From assembly GCA_003150355.1 (NCBI GenBank), contig QAMJ01000014.1, forward strand, positions 145,068-209,067: a DNA stretch of 64,000 nucleotides, written 5' to 3'. The position numbers were made by a program, and so were the translations under genes. Positions within the stretch are counted from its first letter, which is position 1. The number at the start of each line of letters is the position of its first letter. Positions 34,626-41,988 of the stretch are shown here, piece after piece. This DNA comes from Clostridiales bacterium. Its GTDB lineage: Bacteria > Bacillota > Clostridia > Oscillospirales > Oscillospiraceae. The notes beneath the pieces were generated by a model. The model saw only the letters and a list, made by a program, of their open reading frames with translations, was not told the origin of the DNA and searched no databases.

Positions 34626-35504
34626 ATGAGTACATACAAGCGCCGCTTCGGCGACAGGAAGGAAGGCCGGCTTCTCCGTTCCCTTCCCGCGTTCTCCAAG
34701 TTCATCCCATATATCATGCCCACGCGCAACGACGCATCCAACCAGTATGAGGAGAGCTTCGAGGTCTCCGATGTTGACCGCCGTCTGCGTCAGCTACGTG
34801 TTCAGGGCTATAAGGGCATCGGCATTCTGCACTTTATCATCGCGGCATATATCCGCGGCGTGTCCATGCTCCCAGGCATCAACCGCTTCGTCGTCGGCCG
34901 CCGCGTCTACGCAAGGGACGATATCTCCGTCGTTATGACCGTCAAGCGCAGTCTCTCCGTTGAAGCTACGGAGACGACCATCAAGGTCCACTTTGAACCG
35001 ACTGACACAATCTTCGACGTCTACCGCAAGATGAATGAGAAAATCGATGAGATCAAGGCTTCCGACGAAAACAACAACACTGAGGCTGTTGCTGAGGCTT
35101 TCTGCCGCGCACCGCGCTTCCTGCTCCGCTTCGCGCTGGCGATCGTCCGCATGCTGGACTATTTCGGCTGGCTCCCCGAGAGCCTGACCGAGGCAAGCCC
35201 CTTCCATGGCTCGATGATAATCACCGACCTTGGCTCGCTGCGCATAGGACCCATTTTCCACCATATATATAACTTCGGTACGCTCCCGGTGTTCATCGCC
35301 TTCGGCGCGAAGCGGCACTCCTATGAGCTTGACCGCCACGGCAACATGGTCGACCGCAAGTATGTTGACTGCAAGTTCGTCATGGACGAGCGCACGGTCG
35401 ACGGGCATTATTACGCCCAGTTCCTTCAGGCGATCCGCTATCTGTTCCAGCACCCCGAGGTAGTCGAAGCTCCTCCCTCCAGAGTCATTGACGATATCTA
35501 TTAA
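34626..35504 (+). CDS. Stand-alone 2-oxoacid dehydrogenase E2-like acyltransferase domain protein
   Basis: A 292-aa protein resembling the catalytic domain of dihydrolipoamide acyltransferases and chloramphenicol acetyltransferase, without a lipoyl or subunit-binding domain. The fold's late conserved stretch FHGSMIITDLGSLRIGPIFHH and the C-terminal region are present. The catalytic motif, normally HxxxDG or DHRxxDG, reads DERTVDGHYY, so the catalytic His is replaced by Glu. Either a neighbouring His substitutes or the protein is not an acyltransferase. There are no E1/E3 genes nearby. The gene is monocistronic, with a clear promoter and terminator. Confidence 0.75.
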   Translation: MSTYKRRFGDRKEGRLLRSLPAFSKFIPYIMPTRNDASNQYEESFEVSDVDRRLRQLRVQGYKGIGILHFIIAAYIRGVSMLPGINRFVVGRRVYARDDISVVMTVKRSLSVEATETTIKVHFEPTDTIFDVYRKMNEKIDEIKASDENNNTEAVAEAFCRAPRFLLRFALAIVRMLDYFGWLPESLTEASPFHGSMIITDLGSLRIGPIFHHIYNFGTLPVFIAFGAKRHSYELDRHGNMVDRKYVDCKFVMDERTVDGHYYAQFLQAIRYLFQHPEVVEAPPSRVIDDIY

Positions 35505-35517
35505 TAAGATTCATATG

Positions 35518-35549
35518 AAAAATTCCCGGACGAAAGTCCGGGAATTTTT
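35518..35549. terminator. Bidirectional terminator
   Basis: AAAAATTCCCGGAC / GTCCGGGAATTTTT with a GAAA tetraloop, between convergent genes. Confidence 0.9.
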
Positions 35550-35552
35550 AGT

Positions 35553-35807
35553 TCAGCGCCGTTTGGAACCATAATAACTGTCACCGTAATAATCGCCGTA
35601 TTCGCGATTCTGCCTATCGACATCCGATTCATCATCTTCGTCATCTTCTTCAACGATGATATACTGCTTCTGCTTATTCTTATATTGCTCTTTCAGTTTT
35701 TTGTTATATTTGGCACGGGCTATATCGTATTCTATAACCATCTTAAAACACCAAATACTAAATGCGCCAAGTGCGCCACAGAATATAAGTAGAATTACAG
35801 TTTCCAT
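35553..35807 (-). CDS. Small single-pass membrane protein, unknown
   Basis: An 84-aa protein: residues 2-26 are a hydrophobic helix (ETVILLIFCGALGAFSIWCF), followed by a Lys-rich stretch and then a highly acidic tail (VEEDDEDDESDVD) ending in Tyr/Gly/Arg-rich sequence. I recognise no family. The charge layout suggests an inner-membrane anchor with a cytoplasmic, possibly disordered tail. It is more AT-rich than its neighbours. Confidence 0.6.
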   Translation of the reverse strand: METVILLIFCGALGAFSIWCFKMVIEYDIARAKYNKKLKEQYKNKQKQYIIVEEDDEDDESDVDRQNREYGDYYGDSYYGSKRR

Positions 35808-35914
35808 AGTGCCTATAAACCTCCGTACTCTTGCTGATCGATGATACTATATCACATAACAGTTATAAAGAAAAGCTCGTGTTAATGACAAAAACGTCTC
35901 AGGATCGGCACCGG

Positions 35915-36002
35915 AGAGATTCGACCCGCGTTGCGACGCGGGCTGCCTCGGGTTGCAAAGCGCCCCCGGCGCTTTGCTAAGAGCCCTCGGGTTCGAATCT
36001 CT
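35915..36002. repeat. tRNA-arm-like palindromic structured element
   Basis: Outer arms AGAGATTCGACCCG (35915-35928) and CGGGTTCGAATCTCT (35988-36002) are complementary apart from one extra T. Inside are two perfect hairpins: CCCGCGT/ACGCGGG (35925-35942) and CAAAGCGCC/GGCGCTTTG (35956-35976). The right arm shares TTCGAATCTCT with the T-arms of both serine tRNA genes in the window. No tRNA fold can be completed from it. Confidence 0.5.
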
Positions 36003-36017
36003 GAAACTTCACATTAT

Positions 36018-36054
36018 AAAATAAGCCCTCTACCGTTGGTAGAGGGCTTATTTT
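36018..36054. terminator. Strong bidirectional terminator
   Basis: AAAATAAGCCCTCTACC / GGTAGAGGGCTTATTTT (17-bp arms, 3-nt loop), just 3' of the minus-strand tRNA gene. Confidence 0.85.
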
Positions 36055-36055
36055 A

Positions 36056-36147
36056 TGGCGGAGATGGAGAGATTCGAACTCTCGAAGAGCTTTTGACCCT
36101 TACACGATTTCCAATCGTGCGCGCTCGACCAACTACGCGACATCTCC
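36056..36147 (-). tRNA. tRNA-Ser (GGA anticodon)
   Basis: The minus strand reads a complete class II tRNA: acceptor GGAGATG/CATCTCC, anticodon stem-loop CACGA-TTGGAAA-TCGTG with anticodon GGA, a long variable arm, T-arm GAGAG-TTCGAAT-CTCTC, G discriminator and encoded CCA. Confidence 0.95.
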
Positions 36148-36280
36148 GTGTTTGCTCAAGAAAACAAATTATCAACTTGTCAGCTTGCACATTATAATTC
36201 ATATGTGCCGTAAAGTCAAGGAATATTTTTCAATTCTTCGGGAAAGATTATTTTGAGACAAAAAAGCGGAGGGCAACGCC

Positions 36281-36724
36281 GTGAAGATGACAAACGACGA
36301 GTATAAGGAATTTGCCGGGCAGCACGCGCCACGCTCAAGGGCGGGGCGAAACATGCTGCGAGCCTTTGTGAGCGGCGGAGCGATCTGCGCCGCCGGTCAG
36401 GCACTGACGGATCTGTACCTTTCTCTCGGCATGGAGATGGACAGTGCCTGCGCGGCCTGCTCCGTGACGCTGATCTTCATCGGCGCGCTGCTGACGGGGC
36501 TCGGCGTATATGACGACATGGCGCGCTTTTCCGGTGCGGGCACGCTTGTACCGATAACGGGCTTTGCAAACTCCGTCGTCGCCCCGGCGATAGAGTATAA
36601 GACCGAGGGCATGATCCTCGGCACCGCCGCCAAAATGTTCATCATCTCCGGCCCCGTCATCGTATACGGGATAAGCTCCGGCGTCATCTACGGCATACTG
36701 CTGCTGATATTTGGGGCAGCGTAG
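36281..36724 (+). CDS. spoVAC: Stage V sporulation protein AC (SpoVAC-like)
   Basis: A 147-aa integral membrane protein of the SpoVAC/SpoVAE family, part of the spore inner-membrane channel that moves Ca-dipicolinate during sporulation and germination. Four or so hydrophobic helices are visible, with family segments LRAFVSGGAICAAGQ and LVPITGFANSVVAPAIEYKTEG. The start is GTG 36281, eight bases after CGGAGGG. The usual spoVAD and spoVAE partners are not adjacent; only a small basic ORF follows. The gene implies a spore former. Confidence 0.88.
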   Translation: MKMTNDEYKEFAGQHAPRSRAGRNMLRAFVSGGAICAAGQALTDLYLSLGMEMDSACAACSVTLIFIGALLTGLGVYDDMARFSGAGTLVPITGFANSVVAPAIEYKTEGMILGTAAKMFIISGPVIVYGISSGVIYGILLLIFGAA

Positions 36725-36745
36725 GAAATACAAAAGGAGAAGCTC

Positions 36746-36898
36746 ATGGGAAAACACGCGAAGAAGAAAACGAACCGTGACGGTCAGACCGAGGTACTGA
36801 CCGGGCATGACGAGAAAGCGGAAAGGGAAAGCCCGGATCGCCGCCTGTGGGAGCGCGAGTCTGACCGCCCCAACGGCACAAGCGGGAATTACAGCTGA
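36746..36898 (+). CDS. Small charged protein downstream of spoVAC, unknown
   Basis: A 50-codon ORF starting MGKHAKKKTNRDGQTE and ending SGNYS, with a good AAAAGGAG site seven bases before the ATG and 21 bp after spoVAC. It is rich in Lys, Arg, Glu and Asp with no hydrophobic helix, and resembles in composition the small hydrophilic proteins found in spores. I recognise no family. Its ribosome site, position and the terminator right after it argue that it is translated. Confidence 0.5.
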   Translation: MGKHAKKKTNRDGQTEVLTGHDEKAERESPDRRLWERESDRPNGTSGNYS

Positions 36899-36901
36899 AA
36901 A

Positions 36902-36937
36902 ATAAGCGCACTGCAGCACATTATGCAGTGCGCTTAT
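36902..36937 (+). terminator. Terminator after spoVAC and the small ORF
   Basis: ATAAGCGCACTGCA / TGCAGTGCGCTTAT (14-bp arms) followed by AATTTTTG. Confidence 0.85.
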
Positions 36938-36966
36938 AATTTTTGATCGTCCCGTAGGGACACCAC

Positions 36967-37863
36967 TTATTGAGCTCCACCGTATTTCTTCTCCGCAAGC
37001 TCCTTGCTGCATGAGACAAGGCGGCGGATGCTGCGGTCGTTCGCGCTGCGCTCGTTTATGAGTATTCCGAGCGAGCGGTGGCAGCGCGGTTCAAGCGGCA
37101 GTGTCTTGATGTTGAACTGCATGTCCTTTGTCACGAGCCTTGACAGGACGCTCACGCCGAGCCCGTGCTCGACCATCGACGCAATGGACGCATCGTCAAG
37201 ATTCGTGCGCAGGATGTTCGGAGCAACCTTCAGCCCGTTTGCCGTAAAGATAGGCAGTATATCCAGCTCGAAACCGAGAGAGGGCATGAGAAAGTCCGTC
37301 CCCTCGAAGAGCTCCACCGGGTACGCGTCGCCGTCAAAATCACAGTCGGCGGGCAGGATGGCGACGAGCTCATCCTCCATCAGCGGTATCCACGTAAGTC
37401 CTTGGCACAGCTCCGGCTGATAGCTCACCATCGCGCAGTCAAGCTCCTCGTTCCTTACCGCCGTGGCCATCTCGTTCATGTCGTTGACCGTGAGGGAGAC
37501 CTGCGTGTCCGGGCAGAGCAGCCTGAACGCGGAGAGAATATCCGGGATCCAGTGGCGCGCGATGCTCGAGAACGAGCCGAGCCGCAGTGCCGAGCCGGTC
37601 TTGAGCCGCAGCTGATCGGCCTCGCGCTCAAGCGCCGCGGCGGCGTCTGCAAAGCCCTTGAGCTTCGGCAGCAGCTCCTGACCGGTGGGGGAGAGCCGCA
37701 CTCCGCCCTTGCTGCGTATCAGCAGCGATACGCCGAGCTCATCCTCAAGGGAGTTCATCATGTGCGTGAGCCCGGACTGGGTGTAGCCAAGCTCCGCGGC
37801 GGCGGCGGTGAGACTGCCGCGGTCTATCGCGGTCAGAAGCGCGCTTACTTTTTTGCTGTCCAT
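36967..37863 (-). CDS. LysR-family transcriptional regulator
   Basis: A 298-aa regulator. The winged helix-turn-helix is at residues 3-62 (ALLTAIDRGSLTAAAAELGY, then TQSGLTHMMNSLEDELGV), followed by a linker helix and a two-lobed LysR substrate domain from about residue 90. I choose ATG 37863 (MDSKKVSALL); upstream in-frame extension is AT-rich and unlike the family. It is transcribed away from the small-RNA candidate and hyp-hydrogenase cluster, so a regulatory role for that cluster is possible but unproven. Confidence 0.88.
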   Translation of the reverse strand: MDSKKVSALLTAIDRGSLTAAAAELGYTQSGLTHMMNSLEDELGVSLLIRSKGGVRLSPTGQELLPKLKGFADAAAALEREADQLRLKTGSALRLGSFSSIARHWIPDILSAFRLLCPDTQVSLTVNDMNEMATAVRNEELDCAMVSYQPELCQGLTWIPLMEDELVAILPADCDFDGDAYPVELFEGTDFLMPSLGFELDILPIFTANGLKVAPNILRTNLDDASIASMVEHGLGVSVLSRLVTKDMQFNIKTLPLEPRCHRSLGILINERSANDRSIRRLVSCSKELAEKKYGGAQ

Positions 37864-37970
37864 TCTGCAAATCACTGTCCTTGTGCGGTTATCTATGAAA
37901 AAACTGATTACATATATAATAATATGGGATTTTACGAAATGCAAGTGAAATGTTATTATCTGTAAAAGTC

Positions 37971-37999
37971 TTGCACTATGATGAAAAAGTTAGTATAAT
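37971..37999 (+). promoter_or_regulatory. Promoter of the candidate small RNA
   Basis: TTGCAC (37971-37976), 17-bp spacer and TATAAT (37994-37999). Confidence 0.65.
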
Positions 38000-38005
38000 T
38001 TAGGA

Positions 38006-38176
38006 AAGAACAGTAAAAGACAGCTATATTACACGAAAAAATTCCGGAAACTCTACCGGAATTACCGGGAACAAACCCGGGACATATTTTTACAGACAGC
38101 AGATATGCGGGCAGCACATCCCCTGCATATATCTGTCGGTTCATCCTGCGGGAATACCCGCAGGATGAATTTTTTG
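38006..38176 (+). ncRNA. Candidate structured small RNA or leader with terminator
   Basis: About 170 nt from a clear promoter to a strong terminator, without a credible ORF. It would fold into AATTCCGG/CCGGAATT, CCGGG/CCCGG, a long arm GACAG-AGATATGC / GCATAT-TCTGTC (38095-38137) and finally the terminator. I do not recognise a known riboswitch, 6S, SRP or T-box signature. It lies upstream of the hyp-hydrogenase operon, so it may be a leader with conditional read-through. Confidence 0.5.
38140..38175 (+). terminator. Terminator of the candidate small RNA
   Basis: TTCATCCTGCGGG / CCCGCAGGATGAA (13-bp arms, AATA loop) followed by six T residues. Confidence 0.9.
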
Positions 38177-38302
38177 TGCAGATATGAGAAAGTGTACGGA
38201 CATTAGGGTTAAGGCCATGTTAAGCTAATAGAACTGATTTAGACAATTTTGTGTAATTTGAATATAAAACCATAAAAATCCCTGTGAAAAAATTTACTAA
38301 TC

Positions 38303-38332
38303 TTGCAAAGTGCATATAAACGGAAGTATAAT
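38303..38332 (+). promoter_or_regulatory. Promoter 1 of the hyp-hydrogenase operon
   Basis: TTGCAA (38303-38308), 18-bp spacer and TATAAT (38327-38332), about 125 bp before hypF. Confidence 0.6.
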
Positions 38333-38346
38333 CACTTCAAGAGAAA

Positions 38347-38421
38347 TAGCAATAGTGCTTTAAGGCGGTATGCGGTTTCCTATTGCTAAAAAAACGGTCA
38401 TGTAGTAGAATACTATTGCTA
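38347..38421 (+). promoter_or_regulatory. Three phased 9-mers, probable operators with promoter 2
   Basis: TAGCAATAG at 38347-38355 and its complement CTATTGCTA at 38380-38388 and 38413-38421 start exactly 33 bp apart. The middle copy contains TTGCTA, which with TAGAAT (38406-38411, 17-bp spacer) makes a second possible promoter. The layout looks like a binding site for a regulator acting on one face of the helix. Confidence 0.5.
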
Positions 38422-38457
38422 AAACTTTAACTTGAAATACGGCGGGAGATTGATCCG

Positions 38458-40686
38458 GTGCATAGAGTTTTGATCCACATACACGGTATCGTTCAGGGGG
38501 TCGGCTTCCGGCCGTTTATCCATAAGCTCGTCAAGGAGCGCGGCCTGAGGGGATATATAAAAAACACCTCTTCCGGGGTCGAGCTTGAGCTGGAGGGGGA
38601 GCATGAGGAGCTTTCCGGCTTCATTGAGGATATCCCGCGCCGTGCGCCAAAGCTTGCCGTCATCGAAGCAATGGAGACGGAGTATCTCCCGGATCTGGCA
38701 GGCTATGAAGATTTCAGGATTCTGAGCAGTAAAACGGAAGCTTTCCGAAATACGCTCATTTCCCCGGACATATGCATCTGTGACGACTGCCTGCGCGAGC
38801 TGAGAACGCCCGGCGACAGGCGCTACCGCTATCCTTTCATCAACTGCACCAACTGCGGCCCGAGGTTCACCATTATAAAGGATGTGCCGTATGACCGGGC
38901 AAAGACCTCGATGAGCGCCTTTCCCATGTGCCCAGACTGTGACCGGGAGTATCACGATATTGAAGATCGCCGCTACCATGCCCAGCCGGACTGCTGCCCG
39001 GACTGCGGCCCGAAGGTCTTCTTTCTGGACGCCGAGGGAAAGACCGTGGAGGGCGACGCGATAGAGCTTGCCCGGCAGAGCATCAAGGCAGGGAAGATCA
39101 TCGCCGTCAAGGGGCTCGGCGGGATACACCTTGCCTGCCGCTGTGACGACGCTTCCATCGTCCGCGAGCTGCGCCGCCGCAAGCAGCGCGATGAAAAGCC
39201 TTTCGCGGTCATGTGCCGCGATGCAGACTGCGCGAGAGAAATTTGCCTCGTCTCTGAGGACGAGGAGAAGATACTTGACGGCTTCCGCCGTCCTATCGTC
39301 CTGCTGAGAAAGAAGCGGCAGGGGCTGGAGCATATCAGTGAAAACGGGTTTATCGGCGTTATGCTGCCGTATACCCCGCTGCACTATCTGCTCTTCGGCG
39401 ACGATATAGATATGCTCATTATGACGAGCGCCAATCTTTCCGACACTCCCATGATGTACCGCAACGATGAAGCGGTGGAAAAGCTGCACGGCATTGCCGA
39501 CGGTTTCCTGCTGCACAACAGGGATATCCAGACCCGCTGTGATGATTCGCTGTGCTGGGTGCTCGGCGGCGCGGAATATTTTGCCCGCCGTTCAAGGGGA
39601 TATGTACCGTTTCCGATAACCGTCGGGGAGGAGCTGCTGCCGCTGCTTGCCTGCGGCGCGGAGCAGAAAGCGAGCTTCTGCCTGTCAAAGGGGAGCTATG
39701 TTTTCCCGAGCCAGCATATCGGTGATCTGAAGAATTTTGAGACGCTGGAAAATTATACCGGACAGATAAAACATTTCCAGCGCCTGTTTGATATAAGACC
39801 GCAGGCCGTGGTCTGCGATCTGCACCCGGACTATATGTCCACGGAATATGCTTCCGCGATAGCCGAGGAAGAAAGCCTGCCGCTTATAAAGGTGCAGCAC
39901 CATCATGCGCACATGGCCGCCTGCATGGCCGATAATGGTCAGAATGGGTCGGTGATCGGCCTTGTGTGGGACGGCACCGGACTCGGTACGGACGGCACGA
40001 TATGGGGCGCGGAGTGCCTCATTGGGGACTATTCCGGCTTTGAGCGCTTCGGCAGTATTCTGCCCATACCCCTCATCGGCGGGGACAGGGCAGTCAAGGA
40101 GACTGACCGCGTCGCCTTCGCACTGCTCGACGCTTCCGGCTGCGATACCGGGAGCATCGAAAAAAAGGGGATTTATAAGACCGTGCTTGATTCCGGACTC
40201 AATTGCCCCGTGTCCTCAGGCATGGGACGGCTGTTTGACGGCGTCGCTGCGATCCTTGGGATAAAGACGCTGTGCAGCTATGAGGGGCAGGGAGCCGTCC
40301 TGCTCGAAGCCGCTGCAGCGGAGGACGAAGAAGTTTACCCATTTGCCCTTGAGGGTACGCCGCTGCGCTATGACTGGCGTGGGACGATCCGCGCGATATG
40401 CGCCGATATAGAGGCGGGGGTCGACACTGGGCGCATAGCCGCCCGGTTTATGAACACGCTCATTGAAATGGCTGTGCGCCAGTGCTGCGCTGCACGGGAA
40501 GCGAGCGGAATAGACGTTGCTGCGCTCTCAGGCGGCAGCTTCCAGAATATGTATATAATGTCGCGCCTGCCGGGAAGACTGGAAAAAGAGGGCTTCCGTG
40601 TGCTGAGGCACAGGCGCGTTTCGACGAATGACGAGGGGCTTTCACTCGGCCAGCTGATGATAGCCGCCGCGAAGCTCGAAAAATAA
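38458..40686 (+). CDS. hypF: [NiFe]-hydrogenase maturation carbamoyltransferase HypF
   Basis: A 742-aa HypF, which makes the cyano ligands of the [NiFe] active site from carbamoyl phosphate with HypE. Domain order: acylphosphatase (residues 1-90, GIVQGVGFRPF with its Arg), two zinc-finger motifs (CICDDCLREL ... CTNCGPRFT and CPDCDREYHD ... CCPDCGPKV at about 105-190), a YrdC-like domain (about 200-380) and a Kae1-like carbamoyltransferase with the HHHAHMAACMADNG metal motif near residue 485. The start is GTG 38458 with a GGGAG site. First gene of the operon; hypC follows after 12 bp. Confidence 0.96.
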   Translation: MHRVLIHIHGIVQGVGFRPFIHKLVKERGLRGYIKNTSSGVELELEGEHEELSGFIEDIPRRAPKLAVIEAMETEYLPDLAGYEDFRILSSKTEAFRNTLISPDICICDDCLRELRTPGDRRYRYPFINCTNCGPRFTIIKDVPYDRAKTSMSAFPMCPDCDREYHDIEDRRYHAQPDCCPDCGPKVFFLDAEGKTVEGDAIELARQSIKAGKIIAVKGLGGIHLACRCDDASIVRELRRRKQRDEKPFAVMCRDADCAREICLVSEDEEKILDGFRRPIVLLRKKRQGLEHISENGFIGVMLPYTPLHYLLFGDDIDMLIMTSANLSDTPMMYRNDEAVEKLHGIADGFLLHNRDIQTRCDDSLCWVLGGAEYFARRSRGYVPFPITVGEELLPLLACGAEQKASFCLSKGSYVFPSQHIGDLKNFETLENYTGQIKHFQRLFDIRPQAVVCDLHPDYMSTEYASAIAEEESLPLIKVQHHHAHMAACMADNGQNGSVIGLVWDGTGLGTDGTIWGAECLIGDYSGFERFGSILPIPLIGGDRAVKETDRVAFALLDASGCDTGSIEKKGIYKTVLDSGLNCPVSSGMGRLFDGVAAILGIKTLCSYEGQGAVLLEAAAAEDEEVYPFALEGTPLRYDWRGTIRAICADIEAGVDTGRIAARFMNTLIEMAVRQCCAAREASGIDVAALSGGSFQNMYIMSRLPGRLEKEGFRVLRHRRVSTNDEGLSLGQLMIAAAKLEK

Positions 40687-40698
40687 GGAGAAAAAGAT

Positions 40699-40920
40699 AT
40701 GTGTTTGGCAGTACCGCTGAAGCTTGTTGAAATACACGGAAATTCCGCCATAGGCGAAGCTCTCGGCATGACGCGCGAAATTCGCGTCGACTTCATCCCG
40801 GAGCCGAAGGTGGGGGACTACGTTATGGTACATGCCGGGTTTGCGATAGACCGGCTCGATGAACAGCAGGCGCAGGAGGATATTGACGCTTGGAAAGAGG
40901 TGCAGGATGCCCTCGGCTGA
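40699..40920 (+). CDS. hypC: Hydrogenase assembly chaperone HypC
   Basis: A 73-aa HypC/HybG chaperone. It begins MCLAVPLKL; the Cys at position 2 is the residue that binds the Fe(CN)2CO moiety with HypD and then contacts the immature large subunit. The length and the GDYVMVHAGFAIDRLDE segment are standard. It has a TAAGGAG site and its end overlaps hypD by 14 bp, indicating translational coupling. Confidence 0.95.
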   Translation: MCLAVPLKLVEIHGNSAIGEALGMTREIRVDFIPEPKVGDYVMVHAGFAIDRLDEQQAQEDIDAWKEVQDALG

Positions 40921-41983
40921 TATGCACACAGGTGAGATCATCTCCGCGATAGAGCGTCTGGACTTGGGCGAGATACGGCTCATGGAGGTATGCGGGACGC
41001 ATACGATGTCCATCGCAAAGTCCGGCCTGCGCTCGATGCTCCCGAAAAATATAAAGCTCCTGTCAGGCCCCGGCTGCCCGGTCTGCGTAACGCCCCCGGA
41101 GGTCATCGACGCGGTGCTGGAGCTTGCCATGGAGAAGGACGTTATCATCACCACATACGGCGATATGCTGCGCGTTCCCGGCAGCACACCGGGCGACAGC
41201 CTGCAGCGCCGCCGCGCCATGGGCGCGAGGGTGCAGATGGTCTACTCCCCGGTGGACGCGGTGCAGCTTGCCAAGGAGAATCCGGATAAGCAGGTGGTGT
41301 TTCTCGGCGTCGGCTTTGAGACTACCGCGCCGGGGACTGCCGCCGCAGCGCTGACAGCGGCGGAGCAGAGGGTGGAGAATTTCTCCCTCTGGTCGATGCT
41401 CAAAACTGTGGAGCCCGCGCTGCGCGCGCTCATAGCCATGCCGGATTTCAATATCGACGGCTTTATCTGCCCGGGTCACGTGGCCACGATAATCGGCGTT
41501 AAGGGCTTCCGCTTTCTCCCGGAGGAATATTCGATGCCGGCGGTCATCGCGGGCTTTGAACCGGAGGATATTCTCCGCGCGGTGTACAGGCTCGCAAAGC
41601 AGATCGCCGAGAAGAGCCCGAAGATAGAGAACGAGTACCGCAGGGCGGTCACCGAAAACGGCAACCCCCTTGCGCAGAACATGATGAACACCTGCCTGCG
41701 CCGCCGTCCAGATAACTGGCGCGGCCTTGGGCTCATCCCGGACAGCGGACTTGAACCGGCCGCCGTGCTTGAGCGGCTCGACGCGGAAAAGCGCTTCGGC
41801 ATAAAATATGCGGAGAAGCCGAAGCCCACCGCCTGCCGCTGCGGGGACGTTATCTGCGGACGCATTGCCCCGGAGCAGTGCCTGATGTTCGGGGAACGCT
41901 GCACACCGGAGAATCCGGTGGGGCCGTGCATGGTCTCCTCGGAGGGAGCCTGCGCCGCGGCGTATAAATACGCGGGGGTGTGA
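40907..41983 (+). CDS. hypD: Hydrogenase formation protein HypD
   Basis: A 358-aa iron-sulfur scaffold on which the Fe(CN)2CO group of [NiFe] hydrogenase is built with HypC and HypE. Conserved cysteines are seen in LMEVCGTHTMSIAKSG and LLSGPGCPVCVTP, with FICPGHVATIIG in the middle and CRCGDVICGRIAPEQC in the C-terminal cluster-binding part. I select ATG 40907 (MPSADMHTGEI) with AGAGG upstream; ATG 40922 is an alternative. It overlaps hypC and nearly abuts hypE. Confidence 0.95.
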   Translation: MPSADMHTGEIISAIERLDLGEIRLMEVCGTHTMSIAKSGLRSMLPKNIKLLSGPGCPVCVTPPEVIDAVLELAMEKDVIITTYGDMLRVPGSTPGDSLQRRRAMGARVQMVYSPVDAVQLAKENPDKQVVFLGVGFETTAPGTAAAALTAAEQRVENFSLWSMLKTVEPALRALIAMPDFNIDGFICPGHVATIIGVKGFRFLPEEYSMPAVIAGFEPEDILRAVYRLAKQIAEKSPKIENEYRRAVTENGNPLAQNMMNTCLRRRPDNWRGLGLIPDSGLEPAAVLERLDAEKRFGIKYAEKPKPTACRCGDVICGRIAPEQCLMFGERCTPENPVGPCMVSSEGACAAAYKYAGV

Positions 41984-41988
41984 CTTAT

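Noticed and set aside
35915..36002. A functional tRNA gene
   Set aside because: The T-arm-like sequence is present, but no acceptor, D-arm or anticodon stem can be assembled on either strand.
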